DNA of 64,000 bases from Novosphingobium sp. UBA6272 (GTDB taxonomy: Bacteria; Pseudomonadota; Alphaproteobacteria; Sphingomonadales; Sphingomonadaceae). The notes below the pieces were generated by a model. That model saw only the letters and a program-made list of their open reading frames with translations. It was not told the DNA's origin and searched no databases. The stretch spans positions 563 through 64,562 of the forward strand of contig NZ_DJUW01000004.1 in assembly GCF_002440635.1 (NCBI RefSeq), written 5' to 3'. Position 1 is the first letter of the stretch; each line of letters opens with the position of its first letter. Position numbers and translations under genes: made by a program. Below, in pieces: positions 17,275 through 25,569 of this stretch.

Positions 17275-17898
17275 TCAGAACTTCGGGCCGAAGATCTGCG
17301 GACCCTGCCCCGGCTTGCCCTTGGGCTTGGCATCGCTGACGATCACACCTAGCAGCGCCGGATTGCCGGTCAGCTTGGCATAGTCGCGCGCGGTGCGGCC
17401 CGAATTGTCGGCCCGGTCTGGATCGGCCCCGGCCTTGAGCAGGACCCGCATCAAGGGAATGTTGCGATTGTGCGTGGCAGTGATCAGCGGGGTTTCGCCC
17501 GAATTGTTGCTTTCGTCGATCCGCGCGCCCTGCCCGACCAGCAATTCGACCCCTTCGAGGAAGTTGAGATTGCTGGCGATCACCAGCGGCGTCACGCCTT
17601 TGGCATCGCGGGCATTCACGTTGGCGCCCTTGCCGATCAGAAAGGACATCCAGGTCAGGTCACGGCGCTGGGTAACCAGGTGCAGCGCGGTTTCCCCGCT
17701 GGTCAGGTCCTTGGTGTTGATCAGGTTGGGATTGCCCTCGGCCAGCATTTCGGTGACCTTGTCACCTTCCTTCTTCTTGACCGCTTCAAGGAACTTGTAG
17801 CTTTCCGATAACTGGGCGGCTGCGGGCGCGGGCAAGGCCAGCACACCGAGCGGGGTAGCCAGGGCCAGAATCAGCGACAACTTGCGAAACTTCGGCAC
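17275..17898 (-). CDS. exported ankyrin-repeat protein
   Basis: A 207-residue protein with a signal peptide (residues 1-28, ending APAAAQ) and about four ankyrin repeats, recognised by the repeating G-TALHLV, G-TPLVIAS, G-TPLITATHN and GRTARDYAK blocks at about 67, 102, 135 and 168. Such proteins mediate protein-protein contacts in the periplasm; the partner is unknown. The gene precedes the COQ9 gene on the same strand. The last 20 residues are lysine/proline/glycine-rich. Confidence 0.88.
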   Translation of the reverse strand: MPKFRKLSLILALATPLGVLALPAPAAAQLSESYKFLEAVKKKEGDKVTEMLAEGNPNLINTKDLTSGETALHLVTQRRDLTWMSFLIGKGANVNARDAKGVTPLVIASNLNFLEGVELLVGQGARIDESNNSGETPLITATHNRNIPLMRVLLKAGADPDRADNSGRTARDYAKLTGNPALLGVIVSDAKPKGKPGQGPQIFGPKF

Positions 17899-17981
17899 GG
17901 AAACAATTCCTCCTGTTGGCGCGGAGCGGGAATCACGACCCTGCCCCGAAAGCCTCCTTGCGCGGCGCGGTTTAGCAGAGC

Positions 17982-18596
17982 ATGAACCGCCGCGCCATGA
18001 CCAAGCCGATTTTCACGCTCGCCTTCGCCGCCCTCGCCCTTTCCGCCTGTTCGCAAGCCGAACGCAAGGAAGAACCCAAGGTGACCGGCGCCCTGATCGA
18101 CGGCGCGGCGATCGGCGGGCCCTTCACGCTTACCGACAAGGACGGCAAGCGGGTCAGCTGGGATGATTTCAAGGGCAAGTACCGGATCGTCTACTTCGGC
18201 TATACCTTTTGCCCCGATGCCTGCCCGATGGACCTTTCGATACTGATCCGCGGCTTTACCGAGTTCGCCAAGGACCATCCGCAGCAAGCGGCAGAGGTCC
18301 AGCCGATCTTCATCACGATCGACCCGGCGCGCGACACCCCGACCCGCGTCGGCGAATTTACTGCCGCCTTCTCCCCCAGGCTGATCGGGCTGACCGGCTC
18401 GCAAGCTGAGGTCGACGTGGCGGTAAAGGCGTTCAAGGCGGTGGCCGCACGCGGTGCGGATACGCCCGGCGGATACCTGATGGATCACAGCCGGATGGCC
18501 TACCTGATGGGCAAGAACGGCGAGCCGATCGCTGCATTACCGGTCGACAAGGACCCGGCCACGGTCGCGGCGGACCTTGCCGCGCTGGTCAAGTGA
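17982..18596 (+). CDS. SCO1/SenC-family copper protein
   Basis: A 204-residue lipoprotein (lipobox LSAC, cysteine at 23) with a thioredoxin-like fold. The copper ligands CPDAC are at 77-81 and the partner histidine is in DHSRMAY near 167. SCO proteins deliver copper to the CuA site of cytochrome c oxidase or act as thiol reductases there. A second ATG at 17997 would still keep the signal. The stop overlaps the GTG start of the next gene. A role in oxidase assembly follows from family knowledge. Confidence 0.93.
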   Translation: MNRRAMTKPIFTLAFAALALSACSQAERKEEPKVTGALIDGAAIGGPFTLTDKDGKRVSWDDFKGKYRIVYFGYTFCPDACPMDLSILIRGFTEFAKDHPQQAAEVQPIFITIDPARDTPTRVGEFTAAFSPRLIGLTGSQAEVDVAVKAFKAVAARGADTPGGYLMDHSRMAYLMGKNGEPIAALPVDKDPATVAADLAALVK

Positions 18597-19042
18597 GGGA
18601 CCGCTTCTGGGAATTGCCGATTGCGGCCCTCGACAAGGCCGAATGGGAAGCGCTGTGCGACGGCTGCGGCCAGTGCTGCCTGCACAAGGCCGAGGATGAA
18701 GACACCGGCGACATCTATATGACCAACGTCGCCTGCCGCCTGCTCGATATCCCGTCGGCCCGCTGCAGCGACTACAAGCATCGCAAGGCCGAGGTCCCCG
18801 ATTGCGTTCGCCTGACGCCAAAGCTGGCAGCGACCCTGCCGTGGCTGCCCGAAACTTGTGCCTATCGCTTGCGCGCTGACGGTGAGCCCTTGCCGGAGTG
18901 GCACTATCTGCGCTGCGGCGATCCGGAGGCGGTTCACCGCGCCGGGGCCTCGGTGCGTGGCAAGGCGATTCCCGAAGCGCTGGCTGGCCCGTTGGAACAG
19001 CATGTCATTCTTCCCCCGGGGGTGGAGCTGGCCGATGATTGA
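18593..19042 (+). CDS. YcgN-like cysteine-cluster protein (UPF0260)
   Basis: A 149-residue protein with the YcgN cysteine pattern: CDGCGQCC at 23-30, then CRLLDIPSARC near 45-55, a single CVRL, and CAYR near 87. These probably bind a metal or Fe-S cluster, but function is unknown. It starts at GTG 18593, overlapping the SCO stop, and its stop overlaps the next gene's ATG by 8 bases. The three genes form a coupled set. Confidence 0.88.
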   Translation: MRDRFWELPIAALDKAEWEALCDGCGQCCLHKAEDEDTGDIYMTNVACRLLDIPSARCSDYKHRKAEVPDCVRLTPKLAATLPWLPETCAYRLRADGEPLPEWHYLRCGDPEAVHRAGASVRGKAIPEALAGPLEQHVILPPGVELADD

Positions 19043-19760
19043 CTGGCTTCGCAGGAACAGCAGGGAGGACCCCAAGGTCGAAGTGGCCGGGCAGCTGATC
19101 CCGGTCGTGCTGCGGCGCAGCGCCCAGGCCAAGCGGATGACGATGCGGCTGGCCCCCGATGGCAGCGAGGTGCGGATCACCCTGCCGCGCTGGGGCCGCA
19201 GCGAGGAAGCGCTCGATTTCGCGCGCAAGCGGGCCGGCTGGCTGGCCGGGCAACTGGCCGCCGTGCCGCCGAAGGTTGAACTGGGCGACGGGGCGATGCT
19301 CCCCTATCTGGGCCTTCCCCGCACGATAGTGCACGATCCCCGCGCGCCGCGCCGGATCGTGCTGAGTGACGAGGCGATTCAGCTTGGCGGGCCCGCCGAA
19401 TCGCTCAGCACTCGTCTGACCCGCTGGTTGGAGGGCGAAGCCCTGCGGCTGCTGACGGAAGACCTGGCCCATTACTGCGAGGTCGCCGCGCAGCCGGTGC
19501 CCAAGCTGGGGCTCAGCCGGGCACGGCGGCGCTGGGGGTCCTGCGCCCATGACGGTACGATCCGGATCAATTGGCGGCTGGTGATGGCGCCGGGGTTCGT
19601 GCGCCGCTCGGTCGTCGCTCACGAGGTCGCGCATCTGGTCCATTTCGACCACAGCCCCGAATTTCACGCCTTCCTCGACCGGATTTTCGAGCACGATATC
19701 CGCGCCGCGAATCGCTGGCTGAAGCGCGAAGGACGGCAACTCTATGTCCCGCTTGGGTAA
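19035..19760 (+). CDS. SprT-like/DUF45 zinc metalloprotease
   Basis: A 241-residue protein of the YgjP/DUF45 type. The zincin motif HEVAH lies at 196-200, followed by the third ligand in HFDHSPEFH. The upstream RRRWGSC block near 175 is diagnostic for the family. Only the ATG at 19035 lies in frame without long shadow sequence upstream, and it overlaps the YcgN stop. Related proteins have been called SprT-like or UTP pyrophosphatase-type metal-dependent hydrolases, so I do not assign a substrate. Confidence 0.88.
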   Translation: MIDWLRRNSREDPKVEVAGQLIPVVLRRSAQAKRMTMRLAPDGSEVRITLPRWGRSEEALDFARKRAGWLAGQLAAVPPKVELGDGAMLPYLGLPRTIVHDPRAPRRIVLSDEAIQLGGPAESLSTRLTRWLEGEALRLLTEDLAHYCEVAAQPVPKLGLSRARRRWGSCAHDGTIRINWRLVMAPGFVRRSVVAHEVAHLVHFDHSPEFHAFLDRIFEHDIRAANRWLKREGRQLYVPLG

Positions 19761-19804
19761 TTTCCCGTAACCGCGAATTAACCATAGTCGGCCACTCTGC
19801 AAGC

Positions 19805-20317
19805 ATGGCACGAAGCCTTGCCTTGCTGCTGACCGTGGCCCTGCTGATGCCGGTCCCGCCCGCCAAGGGGCAGGACAGCTGCCGGCTGTGCTATGCCGAT
19901 CCATCGGCCAAGCCGGGCGAACGGCCACTCAGTATCGAAATCTGGGCTGACCTCAGCTTTGCCAAGCTGGCGCTGACCAGCCGCAGCGGCGGCAGCGCGG
20001 CAGTCGATGCCCAAACCGGCAGCAAGAGCACCCAGGGCGACATGATCGATCTGGGCGGCGCCCCGGTTAACGGGCGCGGCAAGATCACCGGTGCGCCCTT
20101 GCGCGAAGTCCGGGTCGACCTGCCGGCCCGGGTGCCGATGACCACGCCCGACGGGGCCAGCGCCGAATTGACCGACTTCACCAGCAACTTGCCGCCTCAC
20201 CCCCGGCTCGATGCCAATGGCGAGCTGGAGTTTACCTTTGGGGCCCGGCTGGTGGTCAAGAGCGGACGCGGCGGCAACTATCGCGGCCGCATCCCGATTT
20301 CGGTCGATTACAACTGA
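19805..20317 (+). CDS. exported protein, DUF4402-like
   Basis: A 170-residue protein with a signal peptide (1-22, ending PPAKG). The mature part has alternating beta strands and ends in the pattern GNYRGRIPISVDYN, which is the C-terminal signature of DUF4402-type secreted or pilus-like proteins. It carries a CRLC pair early in the mature chain. The ATG at 19805 is the only one that gives a signal peptide. Function unknown. Confidence 0.7.
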   Translation: MARSLALLLTVALLMPVPPAKGQDSCRLCYADPSAKPGERPLSIEIWADLSFAKLALTSRSGGSAAVDAQTGSKSTQGDMIDLGGAPVNGRGKITGAPLREVRVDLPARVPMTTPDGASAELTDFTSNLPPHPRLDANGELEFTFGARLVVKSGRGGNYRGRIPISVDYN

Positions 20318-20328
20318 ACGCTGGCGCT

Positions 20329-20343
20329 GGGCGCGCCGCGCCC
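20329..20343 (+). terminator. possible hairpin terminator
   Basis: GGGCGCG-C-CGCGCCC folds into a 6-bp GC stem with a 3-base loop right after the DUF4402-like gene, followed by CTATCTT. It is short and the T run is weak. It also overlaps the leader of the next gene, so it may instead be a translation-affecting hairpin. Confidence 0.25.
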
Positions 20344-20356
20344 CTATCTTGCGCGC

Positions 20357-20809
20357 ATGTCCTATTGGCAAAAGATCAATCCTACAGGAGCGGTCGGCGA
20401 TTTCGTCGATGTATTCCGCAACGCCGGATCCAAACGCTGGCCGATCGCGCTGATCTCGCTGGCGATCACTACCGGCGTGTTCTCCTCGCTCGCGTGGGAA
20501 AGCTGGAAGAAGCCCCGCCCGCTGCCCGAGGTGACCTACATCAATTCCTGGCCGCTGGACCGGACCGAGGCTGAAACCCAGGAATTCATCAAGGCCAAGC
20601 AGAAGGAAAAGGAACAGCGCGAGGCCGCGATCGAAGCCTACGAAAAGGAAGGCCGCGATCTGTGGGCCACGGTCGGCAAGGCCTCGGGCATGGATGTCGA
20701 CAAGATGAAGAAGCAGGCCGAAGCTGATCGCGCGCGCGAAAAGGCCGCCGAGAAAGCCAAGGCCGACGCGATCCTCAAACAGGCCGGGGTCGAACCGGTT
20801 GCCGAATAG
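20357..20809 (+). CDS. single-span membrane protein with charged tail
   Basis: A 150-residue protein: a short cytoplasmic lead, one transmembrane helix (WPIALISLAITTGVFSSLAW, about 28-47), a PEVTYINSWPLDRTEAETQEF segment and a long alpha-helical tail rich in Lys, Glu and Ala that could form a coiled coil. No named family is recognised. It overlaps the next gene (ribD) by 11 bases, so the two are translated together. A link to riboflavin synthesis is not implied. Confidence 0.75.
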   Translation: MSYWQKINPTGAVGDFVDVFRNAGSKRWPIALISLAITTGVFSSLAWESWKKPRPLPEVTYINSWPLDRTEAETQEFIKAKQKEKEQREAAIEAYEKEGRDLWATVGKASGMDVDKMKKQAEADRAREKAAEKAKADAILKQAGVEPVAE

Positions 20810-21764
20810 CGAGGATGTCCGCTGGCTGGGTGCCGCCGCCCGGCTGGCGGCGCGCGGGCAGCCGCTGTCCCGCCCCAATCCATCGGTCGGCGCGATTCTG
20901 GTCAAGCATGGCAAGGTTGTTGCGCGCGGCTGGACCCAGCCCGGCGGGCGGCCGCATGCCGAAGCAGTGGCACTCGAAGCTGCGGGTGCTGCGGCCCAAG
21001 GCGCAACGCTCTACGTCTCGCTTGAACCCTGCGCCCACGCCAGTGCGCGCGGCCCGGACTGCGCCGGGCTGGTCGCCGCCAGCGGGGTCGCGCGGGTGGT
21101 GATTGGTTGTGCTGACCCCGACCTGCGCACTGCCGGAGCCGGCGCTGCCCGGATTCGCGCGGCAGGGATAGCGGTGACTGAGTTCGAGCATCCGGAATGC
21201 ACCGCCAGCCTGGCCGGATATCTGACCCAGCGCCGCTTGGGCCGTCCGCACGTTACGTTGAAGCTGGCGCTGTCCGAAGACGGGTACCTCGCCCCGCCGC
21301 CGGGCGAAGGCCAGTGGCTGACCGGTGAAGTGGCCCGCGCCCATGTTCACGCCAGGCGCGCGCGGATGGACGCGATCCTGGTCGGGCGCGGCACGCTGGA
21401 GGCGGACCGGCCCCGGCTCGACGTGCGGCTGCCCGGAATCGAACAGCGCAGCCCGGCGCGCTGGCTGCTGACCAGCGGCGCGGCTCCCGCAGGCTGGCAC
21501 GCCCTGTCCGAGCCGGCCCGGATTGCCGCCATGGCCGATGTCCAGAACCTGATGGTCGAAGGCGGCGCGGTCACCGCCCGTGCCTTGCTGGCGGCGGGGC
21601 TGGTCGACCGCCTGTTGCTCTACCGCGCCCCGCGCACCATCGGCGGCAGCGGCCCGTGCCTGCCCGAACTGACCGAGACCGCACTCGCCGCCGATCCGGC
21701 CTGGCGGCTGATCGATACGCGCGCGCTTGGCAACGACACGCTGCAAGTCTACGAGCAGAGCTGA
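20799..21764 (+). CDS. ribD: RibD, deaminase/reductase of riboflavin synthesis
   Basis: A 321-residue bifunctional enzyme that deaminates and reduces the GTP-derived pyrimidine in steps 2 and 3 of riboflavin synthesis. The zinc site of the deaminase is HAEAVALEAAG (H53, E55) with C78 and C88; the two cysteines are 10 residues apart, one more than in the usual PCxHxGRTPPC pattern. The reductase domain (about 150-320) has MDAILVGRGTLEADRP. The start appears to be TTG at 20799, overlapping the upstream gene. The stop overlaps the ribE ATG. Confidence 0.93.
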   Translation: MPNSEDVRWLGAAARLAARGQPLSRPNPSVGAILVKHGKVVARGWTQPGGRPHAEAVALEAAGAAAQGATLYVSLEPCAHASARGPDCAGLVAASGVARVVIGCADPDLRTAGAGAARIRAAGIAVTEFEHPECTASLAGYLTQRRLGRPHVTLKLALSEDGYLAPPPGEGQWLTGEVARAHVHARRARMDAILVGRGTLEADRPRLDVRLPGIEQRSPARWLLTSGAAPAGWHALSEPARIAAMADVQNLMVEGGAVTARALLAAGLVDRLLLYRAPRTIGGSGPCLPELTETALAADPAWRLIDTRALGNDTLQVYEQS

Positions 21765-22384
21765 TGTTTACCGGGATCGTCACCGCCATTGGCACCATCC
21801 GCGAGATCCGCGACCAGGGCGACCTGCGCGCGGTGATTTCCTGCCCCTATGATCCTGCCGGGATCGCGATCGGGGCTTCGATTGCCTGTTCGGGGGTCTG
21901 CCTGACCGTGGTCGATCGTGGCGGTCAGCCGGGCGATGCCTGGTTCGCGGTCGATGTCTCGGGCGAAACGGTCAGCAAGACCGCGCAACAGCAATGGAGT
22001 GCCGGACGCCGGCTCAATCTGGAACAGGCGCTGAAATTGGGCGACGAGCTCGGCGGGCATATCGTCACCGGCCATGTCGATGCGGTCGGGCGGATCGCGC
22101 TGCGCGAGGAAGTCGGCGGATCGCTGCACCTGGCGGTTACCACCCCGACCGAAATCTCGCCGTTCATCGCCCCCAAGGGCTCGGTCACGGTCGACGGCGT
22201 CTCGCTTACGGTCAACGCGGTTGACGATCATGCCGACGGTACCTGCACCTTCCACCTCAACATCATCCCGCATACCGCGGAAGTCACCACGCTGGGGGGG
22301 CTGCAGGCGGGCGATGCGGTGAACCTGGAGATCGACGTGCTGGCACGCTATCTCCAGCGGATGGAAAAGCTGCGGCGGGATTGA
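21764..22384 (+). CDS. ribE: riboflavin synthase alpha chain
   Basis: A 206-residue protein made of two lumazine-binding repeats (about 1-95 and 96-190). It starts with the diagnostic MFTGIV. The first repeat has the GVCLTVV block and the second GVSLTVN. The enzyme dismutates two molecules of 6,7-dimethyl-8-ribityllumazine into riboflavin. The ATG overlaps the ribD stop (TGATG). The lumazine synthase and ribBA genes are not in this window, and I see no FMN riboswitch ahead of ribD. Confidence 0.95.
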   Translation: MFTGIVTAIGTIREIRDQGDLRAVISCPYDPAGIAIGASIACSGVCLTVVDRGGQPGDAWFAVDVSGETVSKTAQQQWSAGRRLNLEQALKLGDELGGHIVTGHVDAVGRIALREEVGGSLHLAVTTPTEISPFIAPKGSVTVDGVSLTVNAVDDHADGTCTFHLNIIPHTAEVTTLGGLQAGDAVNLEIDVLARYLQRMEKLRRD

Positions 22385-22390
22385 TCCGCC

Positions 22391-22834
22391 ATGCTGGCGC
22401 TCAGGCAGCTGTCCGTGGCCGATGCGGAACTGACCGCGGCGCTGCACCGGGCCAGCGGCGCGTTGATCCCGGGCTATGACACCAGCCTGCACAGTCTGAC
22501 CGAGGATCTGGACTTTCACCGCACCAAGGTGCTGGTCGAAAACGAAGTCTGGGGCGCTTTCGAGGGCAGTGAATTGCTGGGCTTCATCGCCTGGCAGCCG
22601 GGCTGGATCGATCACCTCTATGTCCGGCCCGACCGGCTGCGGCTGGGCATCGGCAGCGTGCTGATCACCCTGCCCCAGCAGTATCAGGATGAACTGCGGC
22701 TCTATACCTTCCAGTCGAATATGCGCGGCCGCGCCTTTTATGAGCGCCACGGTTTCGAAATCGAGGAAATGACCGACGGCGAGCGCAACGAAGAGAAGAT
22801 GCCCGACATCACTTATCTGTGGTACGCCGACTAG
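22391..22834 (+). CDS. GNAT-family acetyltransferase
   Basis: A 147-residue N-acetyltransferase of the GNAT fold. The acetyl-CoA-binding signature is IDHLYVRPDRLRLGIGSVLI near 75-94 (the R-x-x-G-x-G/A turn is RLGIGS), and the late NMRGRAFYERHGF block near 116-128 is the classic motif B. Acceptor unknown. It starts 6 bases after ribE, so probably shares its transcript. The 3' end overlaps the next, convergent gene by 4 bases. Confidence 0.88.
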   Translation: MLALRQLSVADAELTAALHRASGALIPGYDTSLHSLTEDLDFHRTKVLVENEVWGAFEGSELLGFIAWQPGWIDHLYVRPDRLRLGIGSVLITLPQQYQDELRLYTFQSNMRGRAFYERHGFEIEEMTDGERNEEKMPDITYLWYAD

Positions 22835-23379
22835 CGCTGGCGCAACGGCCCTTCGGCAAAGCTCTGCCGGGTAATCTCGTAAATCACATGCCGGGCCGGA
22901 CCACTGACGGTCTCGACAATTCCGCCTTCGCGGTCAGTCAACCGGCCGCCGATCTTCTCCATCGCCCGCCGCGAGCGCAGGTTGTGCTCGCCCACCCGGA
23001 AATCGACCCGCTCGACGAACCGCAGAGCGTGAGCCAGCATCAGCCGCTTCATCTCGCGATTGAATTGCCCGCCCCAGTGGCTGCGGGAAAGGAAGGTCCA
23101 GCCGATCTCGACCGAGCCACCGTTCGCCGGGTCATGCGCCTGCATCCGCGATGAGCCGACGATCGCGCCGCTGGCCCGGTCGATCACTGCCAGCGCGCCG
23201 CCTTGCGCCAGGGCATCGGCAAAATAGGCGCGGAATACCTCTTCCTTCCAGCGGTCGCTGGCGGGATGCAGTTCCCAGACCATGGGATCGCTGGCGACGG
23301 CATAGAGCGCTTGCCAATCGGATTCGCTCAGGGGACGCAGCAATAGCGTCGGACCTTCGAGGGTCGGTTGTCTGTCCAT
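22831..23379 (-). CDS. GNAT-family acetyltransferase (RimJ/RimL type)
   Basis: A 182-residue protein of the RimJ/RimL-like GNAT branch: LEGPTLLLRPLSESDWQALY at the start, the GSVEIGWTFLSRSHWGGQFNREMK block near 94-117, and the VGEHNLRSRRAMEKIGG block near 135-151 that contains the family's characteristic N-x-x-S-x-x-A. The branch often modifies ribosomal proteins or small molecules, but the substrate is not predictable. It converges on the preceding acetyltransferase, and the two are unrelated paralogues in opposite orientation. Confidence 0.88.
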   Translation of the reverse strand: MDRQPTLEGPTLLLRPLSESDWQALYAVASDPMVWELHPASDRWKEEVFRAYFADALAQGGALAVIDRASGAIVGSSRMQAHDPANGGSVEIGWTFLSRSHWGGQFNREMKRLMLAHALRFVERVDFRVGEHNLRSRRAMEKIGGRLTDREGGIVETVSGPARHVIYEITRQSFAEGPLRQR

Positions 23380-23657
23380 GTCCCGGCCTTAGCAGATGCA
23401 CGGGGCACTTTCCTACATTGCGGAAACATGCCCTAAGCTGGTCAATGACCTGCCGCTCGAAACCAACTGCCCCCAGGCAACCCCTAAATTCAAACCTTGT
23501 GAAGCAGACAAATCGGAAGTTTACAGCCACAGCGAGCCCGGCACACGCCTGCGCATTGACTAAAACGTTTGTATATCAGCTATTTACCCAAACGTTTCAG
23601 CAATCCGAACCTGTTCCGGATCGCCAGGTTTCAACCGTGCCCGGCTGTGATGTTGGC

Positions 23658-24836
23658 TCAGCTGCTCACCGCGGCGACATCGGCGATGAACTTGTCGATG
23701 TTGCCCATGGTCAGGCCCGCCACGTTGATCCGGCCCGATCCGGCCATGTAGATACCGTGATCGGTCCGCAGCCGAAGGATCTGCTCGGGGCTGAGCGGCA
23801 GCATCGAAAACAGCCCGCTCTGCCCGCCCAGCACCTTGAAATCGACCGCGCCCTGCTGACCCGCTTCGGCCAGCCGCGCGCGAACCTGGTTCATCCGGGT
23901 CCGCATCGTTTCCAGCTCGTCGAGCCACATTGCGGTAAGATCGGGATCTTCCAGAATCAGCCGTACCGCTGCACCGCCGTGATCGGGCGGCATCGACCAG
24001 GCTGCACGGGCCAGCGCGTGGCCGTTCGACAGCACCCGGTTCAACACCTCGGCATCCTCGGCCATCACATAGACCGCGCCAACCCGGTCGCGGTACATTC
24101 CGAAGTTCTTGTCGCAGGAATAGGCGATCAGCGCCTCGGGCACCTCGGCCAGAACGCGGCGTACGCCATAGGCGTCTTCATCCATCCCCTTGCCAAGGCC
24201 CTGATAGGCGAGGTCGAGGATCGGCAACAGCTTCTTCTCGGCGAGCAGCGGGGCGATCTCGTCCCATTGTTCGTTACTGTAATCGATCCCGGTGGGATTG
24301 TGGCAGCAGCCGTGGAGCAGCACGGCATCGCCCGGCTGGGCCAGATTCAGCGCGGTGCGCAGCGCGTCCATATCGACCAGACCGGACTTGGTGGAATGCA
24401 CGAAGGTCTTCAGCTCAACCCCCAGATCACCCAGGATCTGCGCGTGGTTGGGCCAGCTCGGCACACCCATCCAGATCCGCTGGACTCCGGCCTTCTTGGC
24501 CAGCGCCACGGCAAGGCGGACCGCACCGGTTCCACCAGGGGCCTGCATGCCATCGATTCGCCCGGACATGGTCGGGTCTTCGCTGCCGAAAATGTAGGGC
24601 ATCAGCGCGTGAACGAAGCCCATGTCGCCTTCGGGGCCAAGGTAGGCCTTCGAATCCTGAGACTCGACCAGCTTGCGCTCGGCCGCCTTGACCGCACCAA
24701 AAACCGGAGTCGCACCCTGTCCGGTGCGATAGACCCCGACCCCGAGATCGATCTTGTCGGTCCGCGGATCGGCATTGTGGAGCTTGATCAGCGCGAGCAG
24801 CGCATCGGCGGGCTGTTGTTCAAGGTTGCTGAGCAT
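23658..24836 (-). CDS. aromatic/aspartate aminotransferase (class I)
   Basis: A 392-residue PLP enzyme of aminotransferase family I alpha, the AspC/TyrB branch. The PLP lysine is K243 in SCDKNFGMYRDRVG, and the CHNPTG block near 178-183 and the late MAGSGRINVAGL (substrate arginine) are present. It transfers the amino group between aspartate or aromatic amino acids and 2-oxoglutarate. The start at 24836 follows an A/G-rich leader; extension upstream reads into shadow sequence. A 278-base gap downstream (23380-23657), richer in A/T than the surroundings, shows no gene. Confidence 0.9.
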   Translation of the reverse strand: MLSNLEQQPADALLALIKLHNADPRTDKIDLGVGVYRTGQGATPVFGAVKAAERKLVESQDSKAYLGPEGDMGFVHALMPYIFGSEDPTMSGRIDGMQAPGGTGAVRLAVALAKKAGVQRIWMGVPSWPNHAQILGDLGVELKTFVHSTKSGLVDMDALRTALNLAQPGDAVLLHGCCHNPTGIDYSNEQWDEIAPLLAEKKLLPILDLAYQGLGKGMDEDAYGVRRVLAEVPEALIAYSCDKNFGMYRDRVGAVYVMAEDAEVLNRVLSNGHALARAAWSMPPDHGGAAVRLILEDPDLTAMWLDELETMRTRMNQVRARLAEAGQQGAVDFKVLGGQSGLFSMLPLSPEQILRLRTDHGIYMAGSGRINVAGLTMGNIDKFIADVAAVSS

Positions 24837-24975
24837 GATGGCGCGGCCCTTAACCCTGCGGCACACGCCGGGGCAAGCAGAGAATGGCGGAAATTTGCGC
24901 TTGCCCTTGGCCGTGAGTGCGCTAGTGCAGGTTCGGGGAATGGCGCAATGCAACTGCGCCAAAGGTCTGTAAAAA

Positions 24976-25077
24976 GTGAACATTCAACCGGACTGGAAGG
25001 GTAATCTGGCCCTCGCCGCAGGTATATTCGTAACTGTGGCGATCATTGGACTGACGATCTGGCGTCTGCTGCTCTGA
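24976..25077 (+). CDS. candidate 33-residue single-span membrane peptide
   Basis: GTG at 24976 opens a 34-codon frame that encodes MNIQPDWKGNLALAAG followed by about 17 hydrophobic residues (FVTVAIIGLTIWRLLL end). This is a short N-terminal head and a full transmembrane helix with a terminal arginine. It lies on the same strand as DUF983 and ends about 50 bases before it. An AAAGG sequence sits about 9 bases before the GTG. Codon use looks natural. Size and weak start context keep the call tentative. Confidence 0.45.
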   Translation: MNIQPDWKGNLALAAGIFVTVAIIGLTIWRLLL

Positions 25078-25125
25078 TTCGATCAGGGCTTGAATGGCAA
25101 GCGTCATCGGCCCAAGTGGGAAATC

Positions 25126-25569
25126 ATGCTGGCTCCGCTCACCCGTCCCGATTTGCCCACCAAGCTCACCGCCGCGATTCTGCGCGGGATCAAGGGCGAA
25201 TGTCCGCGCTGCAGCAAGGGCAGGCTGTTCGGCAAATTCCTCAAGCCCGTCAGCCATTGCTCCGCCTGCCATCAGGACTGGAGCCTGCATCAGGCGGACG
25301 ACTTTCCGCCCTATATCTCGATATTCCTGACCGGCCACCTGATTGCTCCTGTCCTGATCGCGATCGGGATGAGCAAGGCGCTTTCGATGGGCGCGATGAT
25401 AGCCATTGCCATGACCCTCGCCGCTGTGGTGATGCTGGCTTTGCTGCAGCCCGCCAAAGGTGCAACGATTGCCCTGCAATGGTGGCTGGGCATGCACGGG
25501 TTCAAGCCCGGTGGCCGCAATGAAGCCCATGCCCCGCCAAAAGGAGTGCCGGGCAGTCCCTGGGGTTAA
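25126..25569 (+). CDS. DUF983 membrane protein
   Basis: A 147-residue protein. The N-terminal zinc-ribbon-like part has CPRCSKGRLF and CSACHQDW (two CxxC pairs near 26-29 and 45-48), followed by two transmembrane helices (about 63-83 and 90-110). This is the DUF983 layout; members often lie near cytochrome oxidase genes, but none are adjacent here. ATG 25126 is used; TTG at 25090 would add 12 residues. The 3' end overlaps the EipA gene's end by 4 bases. Confidence 0.85.
   Translation: MLAPLTRPDLPTKLTAAILRGIKGECPRCSKGRLFGKFLKPVSHCSACHQDWSLHQADDFPPYISIFLTGHLIAPVLIAIGMSKALSMGAMIAIAMTLAAVVMLALLQPAKGATIALQWWLGMHGFKPGGRNEAHAPPKGVPGSPWG

Noticed and set aside
20810..22384. FMN riboswitch controlling ribDE
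   Set aside because: ribD overlaps the upstream gene, leaving no leader in which the conserved RFN structure could fold.
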